Below, in pieces: positions 35,110-44,930 of a DNA stretch of 64,000 bases. The stretch is taken from positions 1,897,932 through 1,961,931 of the forward strand of contig NC_057015.1 in NCBI RefSeq assembly GCF_000002595.2, written 5' to 3'. Below the pieces are notes generated by a model, which was given only the letters and a program-made list of their open reading frames with translations, was not told where the DNA came from and did not search any database. Every line of letters starts with the position of its first letter. Position 1 is the first letter of the stretch. A program made the translations under genes and the position numbers. This stretch comes from Chlamydomonas reinhardtii. Taxonomy: Eukaryota; Chlorophyta; Chlorophyceae; Chlamydomonadales; Chlamydomonadaceae.

Positions 35110-35181
35110 GTCTGAACCAAAGGCGGAGCCAAAGTCTGAACCAAAGTCTGAACCAAAGTCTGAACCAAAGTCTGAACCAAC
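35110..35181. repeat. six 12-bp tandem repeats in LINE 5' UTR
   Basis: Units GTCTGAACCAAA on the plus strand, five close to consensus and one degenerate (35122-35133), end 13 bp before the element boundary. Tandem 5' repeats often act as internal promoter modules in LINEs; that role is inferred here. Confidence 0.9.
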
Positions 35182-35194
35182 GTCTATAAAGTTA

Positions 35195-35204
35195 TGTCGT
35201 ATGG
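35195..35204. repeat. target-site duplication, LINE copy 1 (5' side)
   Basis: TGTCGTATGG, exact match to 28525-28534. Confidence 0.85.
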
Positions 35205-35291
35205 GCCTGGAAATGTGTTACTTCGGACGTGAAGTGTGATGCTCGGATGGCCTGCGACATCTTGCTGCACGCCTCTCGCCGTGAAAGTGGC

Positions 35292-35307
35292 ACATGTGCA
35301 TTAAGAA
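35292..35307. repeat. target-site duplication, LINE copy 2 (3' side)
   Basis: ACATGTGCATTAAGAA, repeated exactly at 37040-37055. The last A may belong to the element, so 15-16 bp. Confidence 0.95.
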
Positions 35308-37039
35308 TGCGGATGTTACAGAGGGGACAGTCCCAGCACCCGAAGACGCCGAGCCATCACATGCTATCAGGGCCCAACATGACTCCACCAACCCCGACTT
35401 TGCTGCAAACCCTCCCGCGGGCAAAGTCCGTGTGACTCCGCGCACAGTGAGTCCTAGCCAAGCCTCAACCCGCCAGAGCCCCACCGCTGTGCCTCAACGT
35501 CACAAGCCTAGGCACAGAAGTGCCGGGAAACGTCTAGGCCGCAGGACACACGCACAGCGCACGCACTAACCAGGGCGCAAGCGTCCAGGTACTAGAACGG
35601 TCGCCCACGCGTGCAACCTGCCCACACACAAAGCCACCAACCACGCACAACCTCTCACGGCGAGGGAGGCGGGGAATCAGCGTCATACGGCAAGCGCAAA
35701 AACATGCCGTCACCAACAGCCCGAGAGATGAAAGGATGCGCAGACGGCACAGTGTCCCAACCCTTCGGCCTGATACCCAAAGTCACAAACGTCTGGAGCC
35801 GACCCCAGAAGTCAGCTACGACGGCGAGTCCAATGCTCAGCACCCGGGCCGACGGCAGCTTCGCTAGCGCCGCCAGCCCGGCCATAACCATACGCTGCCG
35901 ACCAAAGTCCAGGGCAGACATAGCAGCGAGACACACCACATCCCACACAGGTGGCGCAAGCCCCGCAGGCGGGCGCACCAACCACAACTCCTCACGAGAG
36001 AAGGCACTTAGAGCATCCTCTGGCACGAAACCCATAGCCATTCCCATGTTTTCCCGCAGGGACAGCGCCACAGTGCAGTCCCAAAACCAGTGACGCCGGT
36101 CCCCATCCTGCATGTCAACCCCACACGCCCAACACGGGTCAACAGCAACGCCTCGCGCCCGCTCGCTAGCATGCCGTGGGAACGCCCAGCAAGCGTTGGC
36201 GGCCACACGCCACAGCGCTTCCTTATGATGATTCTCCCATTTCAGCGACCACAAGCGGGCCAAGGTGCACACGAAAGCCCCCGCCGCCAGGGCAGCCCCC
36301 ACCCCCGACACACCCGCATCGCACACATACTGCAAATGCTTAGCCTTCAGGGCGGCTAACTGTGGAGCCATTTGTAGCACGGTCCCCACCTGCACCGTGT
36401 AGGCAGTGAGCAGGATGGGCGGCCCCCCGCACTGCAACCAGCCAAGCCCCCGCACCACCTGTTGCACCGACTCCGCCGTAGCACTCACGATGTCGGCCGC
36501 CGGGAGCGGCAGCGCGGCGGCAAGCCCCCGAGCCAGCTGGGCGGCACGCGCGGCGGCAGCCCAGCCAGCGGGGAGAAGGGCCACCGCCGCCGCAAACCGG
36601 TCGGCCGCCTCTTGAGGCGACGCCGGCCCCGGCAGGGGCGACGGCAGGCGCGCCCGCGTGCTCCAGTGCAGCACCCGCCGCCACACAGCAGTCACATACA
36701 TTTCCGCACACGCTTCACCAAACCGGGAGCCCTCCGCCCAAGGGCGTGTCAATGCCTGCCGCAGTTCGTTCAGGCCGTCATGCGCTGCAACCAGCTGGCC
36801 CACACACGCCAGTCCCGGCAGAGCGAACAAATCCGCGAACGCCACTTCCCACGTGCGGCCGTCCTCACACAGCGCCGGGTTAGCCCACAACGGCACATTA
36901 CTCACCCACGCGCCCGGCTCGGGCGGCGCCACAAGGGTCACCGCGGGCAATTCAGTCATGGCTTTCAGCAGGCGCGCAAAGGGCTTGCCCGCCGGGGTGA
37001 GCGGCTTATTTAGCACACGGTCCGCGGCCCCCCGCACCA
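35308..37039 (-). mobile_element. 5'-truncated LINE, copy 2
   Basis: The 3' 1.73 kb of the same LINE family in the same orientation, 103 bp upstream of copy 1's 5' boundary. It keeps the last 460 or so codons of ORF2 and the full 3' UTR, and lacks endonuclease, reverse transcriptase core and ORF1. Its 3' UTR differs from copy 1 by a few substitutions and a 13-bp segment (ATGACTCCACCAA) at about 35380. Exact flanking duplications and truncation at the 5' side are the signature of incomplete target-primed reverse transcription. Confidence 0.95.
35655..37039 (-). pseudogene. ORF2 C-terminal remnant in truncated LINE
   Basis: About 460 codons, open to the stop at 35655 and highly similar to the end of ORF2 in copy 1, including the CWAC and HWFWDC motif. 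Scattered amino-acid differences (for example TSPWAEGSRSGE against TRPWAEGSRFGE) show that copy 1 was not its direct source. No start or promoter, so presumably not expressed. Confidence 0.9.
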
Positions 37040-37055
37040 ACATGTGCATTAAGAA
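37040..37055. repeat. target-site duplication, LINE copy 2 (5' side)
   Basis: ACATGTGCATTAAGAA, exact match to 35292-35307. Confidence 0.95.
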
Positions 37056-37063
37056 CCCTTGTT

Positions 37064-37547
37064 AGGGCGACAAAGCCAACGCGTTACATACCACCGCATC
37101 ACCGCTTATCACCGCCATGGCGCTGAGCAGGCCGTCTCTGGATTGACCCGGATTGATGGCAGTGCCTGGATAGCGATAGCGAGTGATTGGGAGTGTGTGT
37201 GCGGCAGCGTGTGTGTGCAGAGTATGGAGGATAGGTTGATGCTGTCCTCCCCAGCCGTCCAGACCGGACTCCCACCACGGCAGCGTGTCCCCCAAGCTGC
37301 CCGCGCAAGCGCTGTCCGCTGAAGTGCAATACGAATATCCGGCCTAGGTCCGTGATGTGAGGAGCTAGATAGGTTTATGCCTCAGCGCGAGCCCTCTTAC
37401 ACCGTCCTGAGCGGTCGTCTGTACTAGGCGCAAATTCAACACAATGCTTCGGCGTGTGGGGACGCGGCGTTGACGAGAGCCACGGATGGCCCTCATACTG
37501 TGGGCACTCGTGTGAGGGCACTGTAGGGCGACATAGCGAACGCGTTA
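37064..37547 (+). repeat. segment between 23-bp direct repeats, containing family A repeat
   Basis: AGGGCGACAAAGCCAACGCG at 37064 recurs with two changes at 37525 (23 bp, 21 matching). Family A occupies 37260-37527, with CCCACCACGGCAGCGTGTCC, GGCCTAGGTCCGTGATGTGA, CACCGTCCTGAG and GAGAGCCACGGATGG. It matches 41204-41520 in reverse orientation over about 270 bp. Either the direct repeats bound a larger element or the similarity is a local duplication. Confidence 0.65.
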
Positions 37548-37556
37548 TTTAAGTTC

Positions 37557-37561
37557 TTACA
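37557..37561 (-). terminator. candidate poly(A) signal of FBP1
   Basis: TTACA on the plus strand, 511 nt past the stop codon, 10 bp beyond the direct repeat that closes the repeat segment. Confidence 0.35.
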
Positions 37562-38071
37562 AGGTTACCGGTACCCCCGGATGGGGCACATGCAACCACC
37601 GCTCGACAAAAAATTGGTCACAACCCTCTCATCTCTTGCAGTCCTTCCATCACACCACGCAACCACGGACTGACCAAAACAGTCAACCAGCAAAACGCTA
37701 GGCCCAACCGACGTGTCACGGCATGCCAGGCTATCCCCACACACCCACTGCACCAACAAAAAGCAGCGCGCGTTCAAAGGACGCCGTCTACCTGAGTCGC
37801 CGCCAATTGGTTCGACAAACCCGAACAGAGGCACCCACACCACCAAAACATGGGGCGCCCAAAATTGATTTCTGCGTAACTCCCTAGGCTAACCTAGGAA
37901 GCGCGCATGTGCATCACTGACACACGTGCACCACCTAACTGCCTCCCTCCCGGAATTGCCACCACCACACCCTCACTCGCAGCGCCCGCTCACAGCTCCA
38001 GCTCCGCCTTCAAGCCGCGCTCGCAGCGCGCCATCGGCTTCCCCGCCGCCCCACAGCAACGAAGCAGCTGC

Positions 38072-40727
38072 TTAGTGCTTCTTGGTGAAGGACTCCAGGT
38101 ACTCGACCTCCTTCTTGGAGCCGATGAACAGCGGCACGCGCTGGTGCACCTTCTCGGGGTTCACGTCCAGCACGCGCTCCTGGCCGGTGGAGCCGAGGCC
38201 GCCGGCCTGCTCGGCAATGAACGACATGGGCGCGCACTCGTACAGCAGGCGGAGCTTGCCGTTCTTGTTCTTGGCGTCGCCGGGGTAGCCGTAGATGCCT
38301 CCGTACAGCAGGGTGCGGTGGAAGTCACCGACCAGGGAGCCGATGTAGCGGGCCGAGTAGGGCTTGCCGTCCCACTTCTTGGGGTCCTTCAGGCTGTCCA
38401 TGTAAGCCTTAACGCTGTCGTCCCACAGGCCGTAGTTGCCCTCGTTGAACGAGTAGATCTTGCCCACCTGTACCATGGGCGCGAGCGTGACAGGAGACGC
38501 GGTGGGGGTCAGCATTGCTTGCTCGCGGCTGGTTGAGCTGGCATTCGCCGGAGCTGCGCCCCGTCATAGTGCTGTCCATGATATGATCTCCCTAGCCCAC
38601 ACGTCCAGCACAGTGCCACCCTGCCGCCCTTGTCCTCTCCCTCCGCCTCTCACCTCGGGGATCTGCACGTTGGGGTGGGTCAGCACGAACTCGCCGACCA
38701 GGGGGTCCAGCGTGAAGCCGAACACACCGTTGCCGATGGTCAGCACCATGATGGTGCTGCTGCTGTACAGGCAGTAGCCGGCGCACTTGAGGCGCGAGCC
38801 GGGCTGGCACACGTTCATGACGCACTGCTCCATCATCTTCTGGGGGTCGTCCATGGCGTCAATGGGGCACTCCTCGCTGGGCTCGTAGATGCCGAAGATG
38901 GAGCCGACGGAGATGCCGGCGTCGATGTTGGACGAGCCGTCCAGGGGGTCGAACACCACGATGTAGTTGCCTGGGAGGAGGGCGAGGGCGGGGAAGGAGT
39001 GAGGGGGAGAGTGAGAAGAGGTAGGTGCTGGCGATGAGGATAGGGTCGAGAAGCGGGAGGGCGGCTTTCCAGCGGCTCGCACTGCAGTCCCCTCTGCTGC
39101 TGCTGTAGCTGATCAGGAACTTATTTGCGTTCCAGCAACTGGCCATTAGGTGCTTGGCCAGTCAGGGTCCCGCCGCTTCAGTGGCACCGGCTGGCGGCCC
39201 TGTCTGCTCCTTCAGCGCGCAATTTTCCACCATGAAAGCCACCCCCCCCACCCCATGCCCCTTTTCCACCTACCCGAGTAGGTCTCCTCCACGGCCACGG
39301 GCTGGTCCTCCTCCTCGGAGGCGATCACACCCTGAAAAACAGCGCGGGAGGCGAGAATGAATGGCCGCTCTGTAGTACGGCCATCCCCCGTACCTGCGTC
39401 GTCACAAGCTGCTGAAACAAGACAATTGCAGCTGCCGCGACCGTAAACCGAAGTGACTGCGTGGACGCCAGCCGATCCGAGAACGAGAGTCAAGCCCCGG
39501 CCTCTGCCGCGCGGCTGCCGTGCAGCAGCTTCCCCCTCAGCAATCTCACCGTGCGGCCGCAGGAGGCCAGGCAGTTCTTGAAGACCTCGTTGGACACCAC
39601 GTCCAGCTTCTTCTGGTCCTCACCCTGCATTAAGATGAATCAAAACACGCCAACGATTGTCAGGCGGCGGTTAAACTACGGGCAATCTGCCTCATCCATT
39701 AGCCAACGGCGCGCACGCCCGGGCCCCTAGTGGTGAGTTTGGCAGCGCTGGTCCGGGCAACCACCGCAGCACGGCACGCCTCAGGACCCAATCGTCATTC
39801 ACCTCCCAGCCGACTGCCACAGCAGAAAGCCCGCCACCCCCTCAATGGGAATGATGAAATAACCCCTCTCCCCGTGCTGAACGCTGGCAACCCCTACCCC
39901 TGGTTATCCAGGCTCGGATCACCCCCGGAGACAGACGTCCTGAACAAAAACCCTGGCTGCGCAGGCTGCGCACCTGCACGTTCTGGTTGCCAGCCACACC
40001 GGTCAGGTTGGAGATACCAGCGCGGTTCACCAGCGACGCGATTTGCTTGCAGGCCAGCGACACCGACGAGATGACGGTCGCAAGCTCGCCATCGATTGTG
40101 CCCTTCATCTCCTCCTGCAATTTCCAGTATTTTACGATGCAGCATGGTCAGTCAGCGACTTGACAGGGTGAGAAACGCGAGGCGATGGCACATCAACAAC
40201 TTTGCACTTGCCACATCCATTTGTTGCCGATACACGTCCCTACATGCTCCGCATTGATAGGCAAAGGAATGGTCCACATGGCGCTATTACTGTCGAGACT
40301 GGCGCGAAGATGGGTGCAGGCATGCGTTAGGGCGCACCTTCAGCAGCCAGGTGGTGAGCGTGAACAGCTCATACTGGCTGGTCTTGGCCGCAGGCTTGGC
40401 CGCGGGGGTGGCAACAGCGGTGGCCTGCAAGGAACGGTAGCTATCAGCGCCACGGCTCGGGCGACATCGCTCGCGCGCGACGCTTACCTGAGCGACGACC
40501 CCGCGGCGAGCAGCAGCGCCCGACGACGACGAGGAGAAGACGCTGGCAGCACCAGCCTGCAAGATCAGAGTTTTCGAGTCAACTATAGCAAGGGTATCGT
40601 TCGGCGCGACGATGCTATGTACCTGGCGCTGGGGCTGGGCGACCGCGCGGACGCTGACAGCCTCCTTGCGGCCGGCCTTAGCGGCAATGCCCGACTGGGT
40701 GCTGGAGCGGAGCATGGTGGCGGCCAT
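38072..40727 (-). CDS. FBP1: Chloroplast fructose-1,6-bisphosphatase
   Basis: Eight exons: 40623-40727, 40488-40556, 40338-40424, 39974-40114, 39550-39624, 39274-39331, 38654-38970 and 38072-38467 (TAA). Phases agree and give 415 aa. The first 65 or so residues (Ser/Ala/Arg-rich, VSVRAVAQ) form a plastid transit peptide. The FBPase signature is complete: [65 protein letters not shown] and [18 protein letters not shown]. It hydrolyses fructose-1,6-bisphosphate to fructose-6-phosphate in the Calvin cycle. Three Cys (about 213, 228 and 233, in EECPID, EQCVMN and NVCQPG) match the pea redox loop Cys153/173/178, so thioredoxin-f activation is expected. The loop is about five residues shorter than in pea. 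Confidence 0.97.
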
Positions 40728-42149
40728 TTTTGCAAATTGGTCGACAAGGCTTGCTGCGCGCCGGTGAAGGCATAGTACCCGTTGAGGATAGAGCCGTATC
40801 CCATGCAGCCTCCCGGCGCTTCCTCGCGGTCGAAAGCATATCACATACTTCTGTGTTCTCATCATATGTTTCAAACGACTTGCAACACTCGCACCCTGGC
40901 TTCTGCGAGTTGCAAAACATGTCAGCGCACTGCGCTCCCGTCTCTAAACACTGAACCCTGTGCACGACCACTTTGCAGCATTGACCCAATACATCGCGCT
41001 AAAAATTAATGCCCGCGCAGCGGGCCGGGTTTAAGTGTTTCACTCCGTGCCAGCCTGTGCCTCGGTTGTCGACAGCCAGCCCCCGGCTCCGTCGCAGCTG
41101 CTGTATGTTACCCCGTGTTACCAGCTTAATTGTGCTATGACCTCTCCGGCTTCAATATGCCCAGGAGTGAACAGGTCGCTGGTGCCTTTTGCGCTGCCGT
41201 GACGCGGGCGGGTTTTACAGTGCCCTCCACGGGTGCAACATGCCCTCCACGGTATTAGGGCCATCCGTGACGATCCGTGCTCCAGGTGGCTCTCGCCAAC
41301 GCCACGTCCCCACACGCCGAAGAAACGTGTTGAGTTTGCGCCTAGGGCAGACGACCACTCAGGACGGTGTAGGCGGGCTAGTGGACTTGACAGGATCAAC
41401 CTATCTAGCTCCTCACATCACGGACCTAGGCCGAACGGCTTTGCCCACGAAGCAGCCGCAGTTCCGCCGGCAGCTTGGGGGACACGCTGCCGTGGTGGGA
41501 GTCCGGGAGCTTGCAGCGTTGTAGCGCGCATATATATGGAGGTTCGGGGCCTTGGGCTGCCTACAAGGGCTTTTACACAAAGGCCAGCAAGCCCCTAGGG
41601 GTCGCAACCATGTGCCCCTGCATGTGCCCTGTATTGTGGCATTTATCCTGATCACGTCGTCAGCACTTGGAGCGCTACTAAGGCGAATCGACAATGACAT
41701 TCACAGAATTTGCCGACCGAGGCACCGAGGCACTCCATGCGTGCGCAGACACATCCATGTCACATTGCCCTTCTTGGCTCACAGTTGCCAGACCTCTACA
41801 GCCCACAGGCTGACAGCCACACCACTTCCCTCGATGCTTCGTACTTGCAAAAGAATCACTATTAGCGAACCTGAATTGCAGGCCAAGAAATTTGGTACAC
41901 ATAGCACTTAACACGAGCAGCTCATGAGATGTCAATAATACGCCTCGGAGTCACCGCACGTAGCCACTGGTCCAATACCAGGTGCCTTGTCCCTACTAGG
42001 AAGGTTAATCACAAACGTCCCGCAGCTCATCCTACGCACGTGCGCGCAGGAGCCTTGTTCCCCCACACGTGTACCACAGACCTAACATGATGCACACATG
42101 CCGACGACCATCTTTGCCAGCGCCACTCCCTGTCAACACGCCCAGCCCG
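40728..42149. other. FBP1 upstream region and kinase 3' flank
   Basis: FBP1 promoter and 5' UTR should lie within roughly 40728-41100. A family A repeat (reverse) occupies 41204-41520. 41521-42149 holds the kinase 3' flank with TTACA at 41573-41577. No ORF here looks coding. Confidence 0.5.
41204..41520 (-). repeat. dispersed repeat family A, longest copy
   Basis: About 315 bp, the reverse complement of the 37260-37527 copy with matching order of blocks: CCCACCACGGCAGCG, CCTAGGTCCGTGATGTGAGG, CACCGTCCTGAG-GGTCGTCTG, GGCGTGTGGGGACG, GCGTTGGCGAGAGCCAC, GGAGGGCACTGT. Confidence 0.85.
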
Positions 42150-44091
42150 CTACCTGGGCGGCAGGCCCGGGCAGCGCAGTGGCGCCAGCGCGCCCACGTC
42201 CACGCCCGCCAAGAAAGGGTGCTCTAGCGCCTGCCGCGCTGTGGGGCGCTGAGCAGGGTCCTTGGCCGTAAGCTGCGTAATCAGGTGCGCCAGTGGTGCG
42301 GGAATGAAGGTGGGAAGCGCCAGCTCGCCGCGCTGCCACGCCAGCACGCGCCCCGTGGTTCGATGCCACGCGCAGCACACGGCCAGCAGCACGCCGACAG
42401 AGTAGACGTCGGCCCGAGCGGCGTGGAAGACCCCCTGCGGCGCGCGGGTCTCCGGAGCTGCGTAGACGGGCGTGCCGGTGGGCAGCGGCGCCTGCACGTT
42501 GCCGTCCTTGTCGGCGCGCGCGGCACACCCGGTGTCGCCAATCATCAGCCGCCCCTCGCGTGTGAGCAGGAGGCTGCGTGGACAGAGCGTGCAGTGTCAG
42601 GCGCGTGTCAGGCGTGTGTCAGGCGCATCCGCTTGTAACCCAGCATGCATACTCTATCCAGTATCCACATTCAGGGAGGCGCTCCTGACCATAGCACAGC
42701 GGAGTAGGCGCCCTCTATCGAAAATGATCGACGCTACATGTACTGAGCACTCGGTCTCACTTAGGCGGCTTGACGTCGAAATGTCCCAGGCCCTGCTCAT
42801 GCATCTCCGCCAGGCCTGACAGCAGCGACGCCGCCACATTAGCAATGCGCTCCGGCGCCAGGAGCAACTGCTTGAGCGGCCCCGGAGGAGCTGCACTCAG
42901 CGCCTCACTCTGTGTGGGAGGAGATTCGGAGCCAGGGACAGCCATGCTATTATGCTTGGTAGGTAATGCCCGCGAGAATATACCAGACATAGCAACGGCT
43001 GCAACGAGCGCGAGCCGGGCCGCCGCCGCCCCCATTCAACTCGAGCCGTATCAGCGCTTGTCGCTGCCGTTACACCGGCAACACCCAGCACCCTACACCA
43101 CCATCACCACCATCACCGCCCGAGCCGCCCCCGCCAGCTGCCGCTCACCAGCTCTTCCTCCAGCGTGTCGCCCTCCGCCAGCTCCAGAAGCAGCTCCTGC
43201 CGGTCGTCGTGCGCCGCCGCCGCCAGCTGCCGCACGAAAAACGGGCTGCCGCGCCCCGCTGCCAGTCCCTCCAGCTCCCGGCCAAACACCGTGTCCTCCT
43301 TGGCACGCAGGTGAGGGTCCTGGCTGCGCGGCTGCGTCTTCCGGGCCGCCAGGATGGGCGCCGCGTCAGGCTGGTGTGGCGGGGGCCTGACGTGTACCAG
43401 TTCGACCCGCCCCATGGCACCTTGCCCCAGCAGCCGCACCGGCACACAGCGGCTTAGGCCGTGTTGGAGTAGGTACTGTGAGGCAGCGCAGGGAGTGCAC
43501 CTGGGGTCAGGTGTGCGGGCCGGTGTGGGAACTGGACCGCGACATGAGCGCCTGGGTCCCAAGTCGTACGCAAAATACACGCTAGGCCACGTACACGCCG
43601 GCAGCAGCTTTCACCTCATCAACCAGCCAGGAGTCGCTCGAGTCGTCCGCAGATGAGGTGTCCCCGCTGTCGGTGGCGCTAAAGCTCGCCGCTTCAGACT
43701 CGTCCGAGAAGTCCCTCTGAACCAGCTCCCGATCCTGACGGAGGGCGGGGTTAAAACCGGTAAGGCTGACAAGCACGCTGCAACAGAGGTAGACATTAAT
43801 TCCCCTTTCTTCTCCCAACTTGCCGCCAGACCAAGGAGGCAGCGGAGAAAACGGTGTTACCGCCCCCCGCCAAAAACCCCACGCACACGCGGAGGCCGGG
43901 CCCGAACGAAAGAGCGACCGCGCCTTGTGCGACACACCTCGATTGTCTCTCGCTGTATATGAAAGCATAGTTCCGCGCCTGAGCCGCTCGCAGTCGGCGT
44001 TTGGCACATAACTCAGTGGAGCGACCTGGCGCCGAAGGACGCTGTACACAAAAAGCAGGAGGACAGCAAAAGCTTTAAGCCAACTACACAC
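42150..44091 (-). CDS. divergent serine/threonine protein kinase
   Basis: Exons in phase: about 43594-43734, 43149-43475, 42761-42909 and 42150-42573 (TAG). The frame stays open upstream of 43734 to an ATG at 44091, but the true start is unresolved. Kinase landmarks in order: Gly-loop LLGQGAMGRVELVHV, Lys in ILAARKTQ, Glu in VFGRELEGL, catalytic loop GHFDVKPPNLLLT (HRD to HFD, Asn kept), DFG position IGDTG, APE in VYAAPE, DVYSVGVLLAV and DPAQRPTARQALEHPF. All catalytic Lys, Asp and Asn residues are present, so activity is plausible despite the HFD and DTG variants. An acidic Ser/Asp stretch (DSGDTSSADDSSDSWLVDE) precedes the kinase. If 44091 is the start, a hydrophobic AFAVLLLFVYSVL could anchor it in a membrane. 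Substrate unknown. Confidence 0.75.
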
Positions 44092-44930
44092 AAAGGCATA
44101 TCCTAGGCTGCCCCGCAGGCGCTCGCAGTTGAACTCACCAAGGCTCCGTTTCTAGCTCCGCAAGGCCAGGGGTCCCTTAAACAGCGACCTAGCGCAAAAT
44201 GTTTGCCAGAAAGAGAGGATTTCGAAATTGAGTTTGGACAAATGGGTGCGGGGCCCTCGCAAAGCTGGTCGCAAAGGCTGGGGAGTCCTTTAAGAGGAGC
44301 AGGGTCTGGTTACTATTACCAGTCCTGCAACAAACATCGTATTAATGCATGTGGGACCATAGCTGATAGCGGAGAACCATCCGTTCTAATTTGGCCGCGG
44401 CGCTTCGCCTCCCATCTCGGACAGCTTCCCGCCTTGAAACATTCTCGATTTGAACCATTCACGCATTGCATTTGTGCAAAGCTCAATCTTGCAGGGCATA
44501 TGATAACGCTGCTTAGAGCGCCTGTGGCACACAGCGGGCGGTGCGGCGGTGTGTCTTAGTTGCGAGTGCCCGATGACGATTCAGGTTCAGGTTCCCCAGA
44601 TGTGCCGGCATTTGCACCGCAGGTGGCTCCCGGTTGGTTGTTAAAGTAGACCGGGTGTGTTGAACAGCAGCCCGTGGGGCGCTGGGTGCGTCCCGGCTGG
44701 AGCCAGGATAACGGTGCTGGGGGCCCCCACACCGCCAGCACCAGCGGCCGCAAGTGGCAGATAAGGTGGCTGTAGGGACACGCGCGGTAAGACCCCCCGC
44801 CCCAGATAGTGTTTGCCAATTGAGTTTGGACAACAGCGGGCGGTGCCGTCACCTCGCCCCTACCATACCGCGGCCAGCACCCAGAGTCCCAGACTCGACC
44901 TGTAGGGCGCCCTCCCCAACAGGCGCCCTC
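44092..44930. other. intergenic, partial internal duplication
   Basis: No supported gene. A 13-bp direct repeat ACAGCGGGCGGTG lies at 44531-44543 and 44833-44845. GTTTGCCA followed by ATTGAGTTTGGACAA occurs at 44198-44241 (split by 18 bp) and uninterrupted at 44811-44834. Confidence 0.6.

Larger units (their letters stand above)
28535..35194 (-). mobile_element. full-length L1-like LINE (non-LTR retrotransposon), copy 1
   Basis: A 6.66-kb minus-strand element bounded by a 10-bp duplication. In transcript order: 5' UTR with six 12-bp repeats (35110-35181), ORF1 (636 aa, from 35098), ORF2 (1439 aa, ending at 28869), and a 3' UTR of about 330 bp. ORF2 carries an apurinic-type endonuclease, reverse transcriptase with YADD and a late Cys/His motif, the layout of the L1 clade. 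Both ORFs are uninterrupted. The 3' end lies 9 nt past TGTAA (TTACA at 28544-28548), and no A-tail is present. It sits in the 3' flank of MED27, antisense to it. Open ORFs and a perfect short duplication suggest a recent insertion. Confidence 0.93.
37056..38071. other. repeat-bearing intergenic DNA and FBP1 3' flank
   Basis: Contains a family A repeat (37260-37527), a pair of 23-bp direct repeats (37064-37086 and 37525-37547) enclosing it, and TTACA at 37557-37561 that could end FBP1 transcripts. No coding region supported. Confidence 0.5.

Noticed and set aside
44203-44559. 118-codon plus-strand ORF
   Set aside because: No homology, ordinary composition for non-coding DNA here, and it overlaps the duplicated fragments.
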